Assembly (NCBI GenBank): GCA_022702705.1
Contig: CM040426.1
Coordinates: 76,221,877-76,285,876, forward strand
Direction of reading: 5' to 3'
DNA: 64,000 nucleotides
DNA from: Papilionanthe hookeriana x Papilionanthe teres
Taxonomy: Eukaryota > Streptophyta > Magnoliopsida > Asparagales > Orchidaceae
In this document: positions 12,406 through 24,100 of the stretch, piece after piece
Numbering within the stretch: position 1 is the stretch's first letter
Layout: every line of letters starts with the position of its first letter
The notes under the pieces: generated by a model
What the model was told of the DNA's origin: nothing
What the model saw: only the letters and a program-made list of their open reading frames with translations
The model's database searches: none
Program-made: the position numbers and the translations under genes

Positions 12406-13720
12406 TCATGTTACATGTTTTCTTGGAAAAAATAAGACAATCAATTTATGAAAGTAATGGGGTAAACCAAATTGAAGGGGCCAGTTAGACCAAGAATCAA
12501 AGTCAAGAAAATACTGAAAGCAGTCAGAGATCAAAGAATAACGATCAAAATATTTTGTTGACATGTAATCCTGATGATCAGTGAAGTATGTACAATTTAG
12601 GCTAATACCAAGAACATCCATATAATGTATTGAAAATGTGTGGTTATAACCTTCAAAAAAAGAGTAACCCTCAAAGCCTTGATGGTGATCTATTGCGAGA
12701 AAGAATAAGAAGAAGCAACATCAACCGGCACAAACTTAAAAATAGGGATCTTATTTGTCTTTTATATATAAGTCTCATTGATCTCGTTCTCAATCAAGTG
12801 AATCTCCCTCTCGATTGGAAAACCGTTTTTCTATCACCAAACAAATTAATTTAACATTTTCACCGTTAAGATAAAAGGTCAGCATCAATGAGAAAAGTGA
12901 AATTGCGTAAAATGTTTGTTCATCTTTCTTAAAATAAAAATGATCAAACTCATCAATATAAGGTGATAAGGAGGCAGTGGCTAGCGAGAAACCATGCTTG
13001 ATCAATGGGACTTGCCAAAGCTGAGTGATTCAAATAGCCATAGACTACACCGACACTTCTGGACGAGTGATTATAAGAGAGAATAATCTTTCAAAAATAT
13101 ATATCGCAGAAACATTGATAGACTGAGATGAAGCATGAATAAATTTCATTAATAAAAGAAACGATAGAGCCATCTGGGGCGTATTCAGGCTTCATTCGAT
13201 GCCATTTATCTTCGGGTATGCTGAAAAGGGATGGGAGGTACAATTCAGCCTTTGTGATGGGGTTGAAGAGACGACGCTGCAGATATTTTTTGTCAAATGT
13301 CACCAGCAATCCATCCTCGGAGCTGATGCAACCTCGGCCATAGATGTGGCTATTGAGGGAGGAGAAGCGGTGATGACTGTTGCGGCCGCGGCCGTCTTCA
13401 ATGGTGAGATCACATATGGTGAGTGTGTTGGAGGCCTCTCCAGCTTTGCTGGGAAGAAGCAACCATGGGGAGGGAAGACACTGAATTCAAATAAGGGAGT
13501 TGTTGGCAAGAGCCAAATTCCCTGAGATGAATACGACAAAGAACTGGAGGAAATCGACAACGTGTAAGAGGGAGGAGATGCAACGAATGAGATCTACAGG
13601 GAGATCAGACCAATCAATGCCATGCGACTGCGAACAGAATAAAGCAGCAATGATGCCTTCTACCTCTACGAAGCTCTTAGATATAAGCGGCTGCCATAAA
13701 GTAATGCTTGGAGTTTGATT
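12406..13720 (-). pseudogene. Broken F-box / DUF295 (KIB1-4-like) gene
   Basis: Reading the minus strand, an F-box-like segment (13615 downward, residues DWSDLPVDLI) lies in the same frame as a 123-residue piece from 13462 to 13091. The latter contains the DUF295 hallmark of a Gly-rich turn, then GLLVTF and LFNPITKAELYLPSL. A TGA at 13489-13487 separates the two. A third piece (12621-12406) has the C-terminal signature NCTYFTD in another frame. Family members are substrate adaptors of SCF ubiquitin ligases with a C-terminal beta-propeller; this is established knowledge. The TGA, the frame changes downstream and the absence of an in-frame ATG ahead of the F-box argue for a pseudogene, unless short introns were missed. 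Confidence 0.55.
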
Positions 13721-14782
13721 CTTCTCTTTCCTTTGAGCTTTCTAGCAAAATGTGCAACATATTTGACGATCTTGAGTTCAAAATTTATGAAAATAAAAAT
13801 AAATAATTTATTAAATACAATTGATTTTTTGATCGATTAGAATTTCATAATGCATTTATGTTGTGATTTAGATTTAAATTATCACCATTTTTATAAATCA
13901 AATAAGATTAATATACTATTGATACATCAGAAAGAATTCACTGACTATGTAGAAATCTCGTAGATAATTGAAATTTTTTGAAATTAAATTTAGAATGATC
14001 CAAACTTTAGATAGTTGAAGATAATGGTGAGATGGAGAGGCATGATGAATTTCTCGGTAAGAAGCCCTACGAGATGCATGAGCTATTATCACATTTGATC
14101 ACATTGACTTGCCGAATGAACTAGTCTCATCTCACATCACAAACTATAAACCAAGTCGCCCACAATCGCAACCACCATCATCACTCTTTTCTGTGTGAAT
14201 AACATGATTTTTCACACATATCTTTATTTCCTTCCCTCCTGATGCTTGAATTGATAGCCATCAAACCTGTTCTCTTGCCTCCTTTTGTTTGACAACTACC
14301 ACTAGCCCTCCCTATCATAGAAACAATAATTATCTTGCCGATCGGCTTGAGGGTCGATCGCCGCCCTGTGAGAAATCATCTGGATTGTTCTCCCGATCGC
14401 TCGAACCATACGCCTTTTTCACCAATCTCCATCCCAAATGGTCATTAGCTGCTACTTTCGATCAGTCATTACTTCCTTTCGAGTCATTCGTCTGTCCTGA
14501 GATTCGTGCTGACATATTTTTCATATACACTTATGAATATACCTATCTCACATCTATATCTTAATATTTACACACATAGCACTCTATCTATAGATGAAAA
14601 GATAGATTTGACTATTAAAAGTTGATAATGAGTATTACTTTTTATATGAGACTTGTAATTATATAAATTTTTATGTGAGAGAGCTGAATATGAAAATTAT
14701 AGGTGCTATGTATATAACCCCCCTAATATTTTTATTCAATTTTCTTAATTAATTATAAATCATTATAGTCTTATAATAAAGT

Positions 14783-14786
<4 letters not shown>
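13721..14786. other. Intergenic region upstream of the demethylase gene
   Basis: It is mostly AT-rich. A C/T-rich stretch (14220-14520) has one open frame without a recognisable domain. At 14570-14720, 'catagcactc' and 'gtgctatgtatataacc' face each other and may be a decayed copy of the hairpin MITE family found in introns 12, 13 and 15. Any promoter would lie here or just downstream. Confidence 0.35.

Positions 14787-14855
<69 letters not shown>
14787..14855. repeat. (TA)n microsatellite, ~69 bp
   Basis: This is an uninterrupted TA dinucleotide run. It ends about 140 bp before the proposed start codon of the DNA demethylase gene, so it lies in the presumed core promoter or 5' UTR region, where length changes could affect expression (inference). 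Confidence 0.95.
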
Positions 14856-14857
<2 letters not shown>

Positions 14858-14996
14858 TACTGAGGGGGTGAACCGTGTGATGTTTATTTTAATGTAGCAG
14901 CAAGTTGCTGCTTGGATTTAACAATTACACATTTTTGGAAAGACCATCCGCATCTTCTCGCCGTCGCTCTTGCTCATCGGGGGTCAGTAGCTTGCA

Positions 14997-15111
14997 ATGA
15001 AGAGAGCGAGAGAGATCGACGACGGCGAGAATATGCCGCCCTGCATTGTTCTTCTGAAGAATCACCCCGGCTACTTTGGCTGGGAAGGCCGGCGGCAGCG
15101 CGGCCATGGAG
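14997..15111 (+). CDS. DML: DML exon 1 (proposed start)
   Basis: The first ATG of a 38-codon reading (MKRAREIDDG...) runs to a donor GGAG|GTATGG. It was chosen because its phase (one base left over) matches the exon at 15198, which runs on into exon 3. The short 86-bp intron and moderate acceptor make this the least certain part of the model. An upstream non-coding first exon or a later ATG is possible. Confidence 0.4.
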
Positions 15112-18100
15112 GTATGGGCTCTTTTTTCTTACCCGGCGAAGTTTTTATCGCTGCACTTCTTGCACAATTAAACTGTTGCATTTGCTTGGAGCAATAGATT
15201 GTACTCCCTTCGGTGTTATTTCCGATCTTCATTCTTCGGGAGAGATTCTCCAAGCTTCCTCCTGCAGCGCGGCGACGGAAGCCAAGTCTAGTGGTGAAGC
15301 CGTAGAGGAAGTTTGGGTTTCAGGTATAGTAGGTTTTGGCACCAAAACATCGAACGAGGGAATATGTTTTGCTGATGGGACTCTTGTATTTGTTCATCCC
15401 TATTCTACATTTTTTTTGCAGGTACCCAACCGGCTGCTTGCCCCGGAAGTGAATTCTCGGAGGCTTTAGTTTCCGATAAACCTAAAAATGGTGTGCATGA
15501 GGATTTGGGGAAGCTGGAAGCAGGTCCAAAGAAGGAACGGAGGAAAAGAGAGAAGAGAAAAAAGCACAGGCCCAAGGTGGTTGAAGTTGAGAAGGCAGAG
15601 AGGAAGCCAAAGATGGAGATCCCAATGCCTCCTCAAACACCCAAACAGAAAACTCCAGTGAAGAAAAAAGGCAAAGTGATTGGAAGGAGGACATTTGCAA
15701 GGAAGAAGATATTTGCAAATTCCTTGGCAGATAATGATGAATGGGAAGAGGCTGGTGATCAACCCAATACAGGTTCTGTTGATGAGACAATTAATCCTTC
15801 TAGCAGAATTCAAATAGATGAAGATGGTTTGGCTGCTGAAATGGATGTAGAATCTCGCGGAAATGGAATGTTTGCAGAGAATTTGCCGTCAGGATCCACT
15901 TATAGTCATGGAGATGTCAATATTGGAATTGATGAGTTGCTGCAAGAGCTTGCTAAACTTCCCATGAAATCATCTTCACCCCTGCTACTTAAAGCAGATT
16001 TACTGCAACTTAATATTGAATCTCCTCTTGCTTCATTGAGTTACATTGTAGATAATATCAGAATCCCTTGCCTTCTAGATTTTGTTAAGCAAGCTAGAAG
16101 AAATGTAGACAAAAATAGGACTAAAACAGGTTATAAGCTTGGAAATGGACTATATCATTCAGCAAACAAAGTACTGGACGACTTTATGTGCGTGTTTAAG
16201 AATTTTCTTCCAAATCTTCTCTTGAAAAATGATACGTCAACAGTTTCAAGGCAGATGTTCAATAATAAGCAAGGTGGAAGGAGCAAGAAGAACATTAGTG
16301 GATCAAAGGGCCTAAAAGCCACAGGTGAAAGGAAGTCTATGCATGCTACCCACTCTAACTTTGAAATTGTACCCTTCACACATTTGTATGAGTTAAGCTC
16401 GAGATTTCAACACATAGAAGCCTCATGTACAACACCCATGATCCGTACTTTCACAACCAATGGGCAAAAAACTCCAACTTCAGGGGATATCAACGATACT
16501 CTAATTCAGAATAGCAGCAATACAATGGAACTTGCTTTACAAAATGTTGTTGATAACTTAAGGTCGGTGGATATAAATGAGGGCTTTCATGCGGATGATC
16601 CTACTGAATTACAAAGTGCTATTGTTCCTTTTGTTGGAGGTGGCATGATTGTTCCATATAGTCGATCATCAGAACATGTAAAGCAAAAAATACATAGAGC
16701 GGAAGTACTATTGGACGCAGAGACAGATAGAATGTGGAGACTTTTGAAGGAAAACAAAGGTGAACACAATGTCGAGGGAATGGATTCATGCAATCTACAG
16801 TGGTGGGAGAATGAAAGACGAGTTTTCCTTGGACGTGCTAAATCTTTCACTGCTCGCATGAATCTCATTTTAGGTGTGTCTTCATTGTCCTTGTACATTA
16901 TTTTCAGTAAATAAATAAAAAAAAAAATAATAATAATAAAAAAAAACTAATGTGTTTGTTTTTTGATCCGCTGTCGGCCGCATTTTTTTTGCTTTGAAAG
17001 AATTTAAAAATTTGGTGATTTAGTTTAATATAAAAAGGTATATGATTTAGAAAGTAGTTTTGAAAATAGTATATTTTAATTTTGAAAAAAAAAATGAGAC
17101 CGCTTGGATCTCATTCGTCCAAATAATTCGCATAATCGTGCTCTCGACGTCACAAATGATACACTTTCTCGAAAGATTAACGTATTTTGCGACGATGAGA
17201 CCCAATCATACGAATCTAAGGGACTCGTGACATTCGTTTAGTCCGCGAACCTTTATGTGTGATCGAACGAGTTCACTCTACCTAATAGAGACAATGGCGA
17301 GATTTATTTTACTTGGGTTCAAGGTTCCCTATGAATGCAGTCTCTATAGTTAATTACATCTCAAACGACTCATGTCACTCGAGAAAACTCTCGATAACGA
17401 TCGGTGGTTTTGTCTTCGCACTTCAACGTTAGGTTTTCACGGTAGGACGTGGAAAGCGAGTGGGAGTGGCTCGAATCGGAACAATTATTTCCGGAGTCGA
17501 AAGGAAGAAAGGTAGAGGGATGTCGCGCATGCGATGCAGCCCCGTCGACTTCCCAACTATCCTACGACGCTGGCCGCGTTTTCGAGACAGTGTTAATTAA
17601 ACGTTTAATCACGCCAATTTTATAATTCGGAACTTACATTCGCATAATACCCGATTATCGCAACGACCATGAGATAAGAGGGATTACATCGTACCGTACG
17701 ACAACCTCTGAACCCAAAGCGTGTTAGAGACTACAGCTGCATAACACGGCTGACAGTGCTTCAAAGAGGAGAGTGAGGGTTTATACGCGTAGCTGAAGCT
17801 ATCTCGAAGTCCCATAGGTTGTTGTTTAAACTAGGAAGAGTTCTTTGTTGAAGATCCTCTTGTTTCTCGATCAAAGCTTCTCGTTAGTCTTCTTGCCACG
17901 AGTCGAACTTAACTGCTATTGAAGTAGCTGATCTAGTCTACAGGTTCAAATAGTTTTGCGCAAATGTGTTTCAATGTTTCGGGTTTATTGTTGTTTTCAG
18001 TTTTGCATGCGAGGTAAAATAAATTGCGAGTAAAATCATCTAGAAAGTAACGCGTAATAAAGTGGATTGCGATAAAGAAATCGCGAGAAATAAACTGTAA

Positions 18101-21100
18101 AACAGTACTTCTGGCATCTCTATCGATTAGTATGATTTAGTATTACAAGCATGTATGATTTGCGGTGGATTTAAATGAACTTACAGAAAAGTAAACGAAG
18201 CGAGGAAACCCGATACGAAAGTCGAAAATAAAGAAAACAAGTCGTAGAAATCGTAAGCAAAACTCGTAGTCACATATGAAAGATCGAAGCTCAGGTATAA
18301 GACATCAAGATGAGGTGGAGGCTCGAATTGGATCGTGTCTTCCCGACCTCGGATAAGAGTCGCCAATCCGACGATCTAAGGAGGGTAATCCTTAACTCAA
18401 TCCAGTATGACTAACTATGACCTTTATATATTTTATAAGGAAAAATTCTATAATTTTCATGCAAAAGTTGTTTAAGCTTTTATGCGAGATTTTTTAACAA
18501 TGAAAAGAAATTTTTATTTTGTTTTGTAAATATTTTGTAGAGTAAGTATAGTCCAGCGGTACTACCACAATCGTCGTTCAAGACTACTAGCGACCCAAGA
18601 TCGTCGGGGAAACGATCTAACGAAGAGTCGGCGAATAAGTATCACTCGGTCCTTTCCTCTTCCCTATGGAGGGTCCTCGAGAGTAGAGAGATACTTATTC
18701 TAATTATCCCTCGTATCCCTCGTATAGCGATACATAAACGATTATTATCATCGCCTCGCCACTCAGTACCTCTGACTCACACCAGATCCGATGATCCATA
18801 TGTGGCAAAACAAATGTCCCCGATCGCGGGAGGATTTGAGTGTAATGTTCATGTCTCAAATCTCGGTGCGTCGGGTTCGATATTGGTTAGCTCATTTTAG
18901 GGAATTCACAATTGATTTAATTAAGGAAAGGGTGAACTGCTCTCAGTGCATTCTCCCGGTCCGACGTCTCGATCGACTTGTGAACTAGGGTCAGTACTTA
19001 GTTTATCCGTGCATTCAGGCTTAGGTGGAATGCGCTCTCACCTATGAGTGTATCCTTAAGGTCTGTGGCTCTACGCTCGTGAATTAGGTGGTGGCTCTCA
19101 CCTCAAGCGTGTGCTCCTGGGCGCAGTGAAGCTCTACGTCGTGATTTAGGTGTGTGGCTCTCACTTAGGCGCAGAGAGTCTATCTTTGTGAATTAGGTGG
19201 ATGAGCTCTCACCTAGGCGTGTGCTCCTAGCGTCTAGGAGGCACATGCGCCGTGAATTAGTGGATGACGGCTCACCTGCAGCAGTATCTCCTAAGATACA
19301 GGAGGCTTACGAGTGAAGGACTAAGAGGATGGGTTCTCACCTAGAGTGTGCACCTGTGGTCTAGGAAGCCTATGTCCGTGACTGTGTCTCTGGAGTGATT
19401 TAAGATGTTCTACACTCACTTAAGTGTTTTCTAACTAAACCTCAAATACCCCCTAAGTGTTTCCCAATTAAATCGGAAATTCCCCGTTTTGTGACTTAAC
19501 CGTTTTAATAAAATAATCAAAACAAAAGAAAGAAGACCGACTCAAAATAACAATATTTAAAGCTTCAATTAACATGCTGAATCGATTGATTAAATGACGC
19601 CTAAAATCTTCATGAAATAAGTCCCCAAACGACACTTTCAAGCCTAAAAACAAGAATTTCAAAATGTCCCAAACAATCATTTCAAATGCTTTAAACAGCT
19701 CACAACAAATTCAAATGCTCCAAATAACACTTTTAAAGCTCCAAATTAGTAATTTTAAAAGTCTCCAAACAACCATTTAAATGAACCACGAACAATAATT
19801 TTAAAGCTCCAAGACAGCGTGTAAATCAGCCTCCAAAATCAGTGTTTTAAAGCTTCAAAAACTGCATGTAAATCCCTTCCAACAGACAGATGAATAACCG
19901 ATAAAAACATATAAATTTAAACCTTCAAATCAAGTACAAATCCGAGCCAAAAATTTTCATGTAAATCCATTTCAAAAATGTACCACATTTTACGCTAAAT
20001 AAGATTCACATACATACCACTCAATTCTTATGCGTTTACATTTCCAACACCTAAACATTTCACATCACATCAAAAATACCATAATTTAAGCTCTTAAAAA
20101 AAAAAAAAAACTGAAATCTACTTCTTAACGTGTAAAATTGGTGGCATGCACGTAGAGATTAGTTTTTTAAGTGTTATACGATAAATACAAGAGAATTAAG
20201 TGGCATGTATATCAACCTTCCTTCTGAATCTCAAAAGAGTTGCAACTAATTTTCAATCCATGATGATTTAATAAGTTTGAGAAAAAAGAAAACAAAAATC
20301 AGAGGAAACATAAGTAAATTTTATATGCAGTATATTTTCTTTGAAATGAATGGCTTTCTCCTAGGTTATCAGTATTTCTTTTCTTACTTCCACAAACCTA
20401 GGAGCATGCATAGTAGTTTCCTCTCAAGCAATTCCATAGCACCCATTAAACAAGGAAAAAAAGAAGAAGTGATTCTCAACTATTTAAACAAGATGCTTTG
20501 AACCTAAATACCACACTTCAAATTAAAACGACATGTGATTGTTAAAACCTACATCTGTCTCAAGCAAATATAAAAGATGCACATAAGAACGAGAAAACAA
20601 ATCAATGAGAATAAGCTGCCATTTATTTCTCAATTCGGATTAGCAGATCTCCGGTTAGCGGAGTTCTGATGAAAGGAAGTACCGGAGGCTTCACATACTA
20701 TTGACGTCGGGCGCAACGGAGGAGAAATACGGAGTCGAAGAGCGTGCAGGAGCAGCCTCGCACGAAGCAGGAGTCGATCCCTATGAAGAAGAGGGAGACG
20801 AGCTGGAATGAAGACCTAAGAAGATGGCTGGTGCGGCTAGGGCTTCGGTTCAGGCGTGAGAGGGAGGTGTCGCTCTCGGTCGCGCGAGAGAGAAGGCGAG
20901 GCGAGCAGGCGTCGAGCGTGAGGAGCGGGGAGCAGGCGAGCGAGCGGGTGGAAGCGGGGAAGGGTTTCTGGGCGAGTGAGGAAGAGGAAGGCGCTGCGGT
21001 GAGGCGAAACCGAGCGTTTCGACGCAGGGAGAAGGAGACGAGGCCGGTTGATTGCAGACGAGGGCTTCTGTCGCGCGCAGGAGAGGGTTTTGTCGCGAGC

Positions 21101-24100
21101 GGCTTCGATTCACGGAGGGAAGGAGTCGAGCGGACGAGCTGATTCGGTGCAGGGAGACGAGCGATCGAGAGGCGAATGGGGCCTCTGCGGTGCGAGAGAC
21201 AAGATCGAGCAGGCGAGTTGGCTTCGGCGTGAAGAGGAAGAAGAAGGGTTAGCCGGTCTCGGTGCAGGGTGCTCGAATAGGGAGAAGGAGGGCTAATCTT
21301 GAATGAGGATGAGGGATCTTGAATGAGGAGGGCTGATCTTGGAGAAGGAGGGCTGATCTTAAATGAGGAGGAGGGATCTTGAATGAGGAGGAGGGATCTT
21401 GAATGAGGAAGGCTGATCTTGGAGGAGGGCTAATGATCGAATGGCAAGCCATCCCGCCTGTATTTATTGACGCGTTTGGGCGCCAAAATTAATTAATTGG
21501 AAAAGATAAATTTCAAATATATCCTGATTAATGTTAAATTAATTAATTTATTTGAAATTCGAAATTTAAATTTTAAAATCAAGTGGGCTGAGGTGCTCTT
21601 CCCAATTCGAACCCGAATTAAACCTGAGTCGAGCCCGGATTCACGTCCCGCAAAATTAAAAAAAGATGCATCGATTTTCGTGTCGTTTGCGCGCGCACGG
21701 AACCACAACAATATGGGTACGCTTCCTAGCTAAAGTCGACGTCCCGGACGCATCCGTGTGGTCCGTTTCGTCATCCGAGGTCGTCCGGACAAGTTCGCCG
21801 ACGGTCGGGCCAAAAAAGGTGTCAAATTGTGGTGTGTCGAGTGCTCGAGCATTAACGGTTCACCTAAGACCGTCACCTCTATGCGGAACTCATTTTCGAG
21901 CCCTCTACATGTTAATCCTTAGCCCTCGCAACAAAGAGTCGAGTCGTCGGACTACTGATGCGAGTGCTTACAAAATGAGTCTGAAGTGGTTCGAAGCTTC
22001 TATGGGAGGTGGGCTCCATTACTAGTCCGCTAGGATGGTCAATAAGGAGTTCCTATAGCTAGATCCTAGGGTCTAACGTGAAGAAAGCTAAGACCTCACT
22101 AAAAATGAGGTCAACATCTGCGCTGAAAAATTAGGTGTCTTTCATAAAATTCTTGGGCATTGTTAATGATTACTCCATGATAATGTAACAACCTGAACTC
22201 TTACGCATTATGGTATTGTCAGCTTTAGTCAAATGGGCTCACGATTTTTCCCCGTTGGTTTAACTTCACAGAAGATCGCCCATTCTAGGAGTGCTCCAAT
22301 GCGAGCTCCCCAACTTGTAGTGTTTTTTATGAAATTCCACCGTTACACCAAAAAACGCCTCAATGTTTAAAAGTTCAGTTTCATTTTAATTGAGGAGTTT
22401 CACAATCTTCCTAACTTGAGTAATCGACTTTCTCATTGGTGCTCTAAACCCATAATCATCCTCCTGTAAGATAGGATTTTAAACATGACCCCTACAAATT
22501 CAATAGGTAGCTCTCACCATGTAGCACTTTATCCCATATTGCGTTCAAGTGGTGGTTCCCATGTTGTAGTACTTTGTTTTGTATAACACTTAATTCTCAT
22601 CTTCAAGCAGCTATAATGCTCCAATATTATTTGTAACAACCCAAATTCTCACCAATCAAGGTATTGTCTGCTTTGGTAAAATGACTTAACGGTTTTGCCC
22701 CATTGGTGTAACTTCTGAGGAGGTCACCCATCTTAGGAGTGCTCCCATGTGAGCACACTTAACTCGTCAGTTTCTAATGAAATTTCACCATCACACCAAA
22801 AGATGTCTCGATGTTTAAGAGTTCAACTTCATTTTACTCGAAGAGTTTCATAGATAAAATGAAATTTTCATTTTACGAGAATATAATAGTAAAAACAAAC
22901 TTCAAAGAATATTTAGAAAATGAACTTTTGAAATGCTTATGCTGAATTCATTTGTACTGTAATCAGTTGAAAACAATGTTAGAAATGCATGTTTGTACAT
23001 CTTTTTTAGAAGGTCTCTATTTGAATACACATAAACTTGTTTCATATGTTTAGTGGTCACGAAATCAATCATATTAGTTAAAAAGGAGAATATTTGACTA
23101 TTATATTTTTTCTACAGGTGACAGGCGGTTCTCTCCTTGGAAGGGCTCAATTGTGGATTCTGTAGTTGGTGTTTTTCTTACGCAAAATGTATCAGATCAT
23201 TTGTCGAGGTAACCACCTTTTTTCAAAAGCCTTATTAAATTAACCTCATATGTTTTTTGAAATATACCCTTATGTGCTATAATACCTGTATAATTTCTTT
23301 CTACGGGCAAGTATTCACCTACATGGACATAAGACTAAGAGATTTGTTAACGGTTAGTTAGATATTATACATATTTGCCAACACATAAGATGTGAATAAT
23401 TACTCAACCAGTGTATACTACATCACTCTTTGTTCAAATTGACCTACCCCAGATATTTTTGGACCTATAATAGTCTATAGTTTGGAATCACTTTATTGGA
23501 TAACTTTTGGATACCTGTTTTAGAATAAAAATCAGTTTGTATTCCTTTTTTCCTTATATAATTATCATTTTTTTTAAACCATTTGCAGTTCTGCCTTTAT
23601 GTCTCTTGCTGCAAAATTTCCTGTTGGGGAGGGAGGAAGCTCTGAGAGGAAACAGGCTGAGCAACATGAAGGAACCTCTACCGATTCCATGGCGTGTCTA
23701 GATGACATTCCTTGTCTATCTAATTGTGATGATCAAGATACTGTGGACATTCAACTAAATGGACATCCGCTGGAAAACATTACTGGCCAATCTTACCACT
23801 TTCAAAATTCTTTATGTTTGACTGGAATAAAGAGTGAAAATTCAATGGTGATTGATGTGGATGGATGCACTTCAAAACATGTAGAAATCAATTCAAAAGC
23901 TTTTTATGAGAGTGCACAAAATGAATGTAGAGATCTCCCTCATGTTCTTTCTGAAGCAACAACATTCTCAGGCATAAACAAATATCCCATTGATACAATG
24001 GATGCTGAAATGGAAGCTACAACCAGTTCTTCAAGCAAATTAAAAGCTCATTTCAGGTTTGAGAAGAATACATCAAGTGCAAAGAAGGGAAATTCTGCCG

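Larger units (their letters stand above)
16972..22116 (+). mobile_element. Giant LTR-like element, family 'TGTCGGCC', copy 2 (5145 bp, probable solo LTR)
   Basis: It starts TGTCGGCCGC and ends GAGGTCAACA, i.e. TG...CA. It is flanked by TCCGC (16967-16971) and TCTGC (22117-22121), a 5-bp target duplication with one C/T change. It aligns in inverted orientation with 44294-49570: the block around 17330-17560 matches 49270-49020, 18540-18650 matches 47640-47530, and 21750-21830 matches 44760-44680. There are no gag or pol domains and no second internal copy of its ends, so I infer a solo LTR of unusual length, as known for some Tat/Ogre-type Gypsy lineages. A non-autonomous LARD-like element is the alternative. 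It inserted in sense orientation in intron 3. Confidence 0.7.
16874..23117 (+). other. DML intron 3 (6.2 kb, transposon-filled)
   Basis: The GT at 16874 and AG at 23117 join exon 3 to exon 4 in phase. About 5.1 kb is one LTR-like element (16972-22116). The remaining ~1 kb holds two direct repeats and AT-rich DNA. Without the insertion the intron would be about 1.1 kb. Confidence 0.85.

Noticed and set aside
14912..15469. A continuous 185-codon frame as a single first exon of the demethylase
   Set aside because: It needs a non-ATG start and reads through good splice sites at 15324 and 15421; the exon 2-exon 3 splice instead joins two family-consistent segments in phase.
20744..21296. Arg/Glu-rich frame of 132 codons and overlapping frames
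   Set aside because: GC- and purine-rich U3 sequence of the giant LTR-like element; frames on both strands are equally open.
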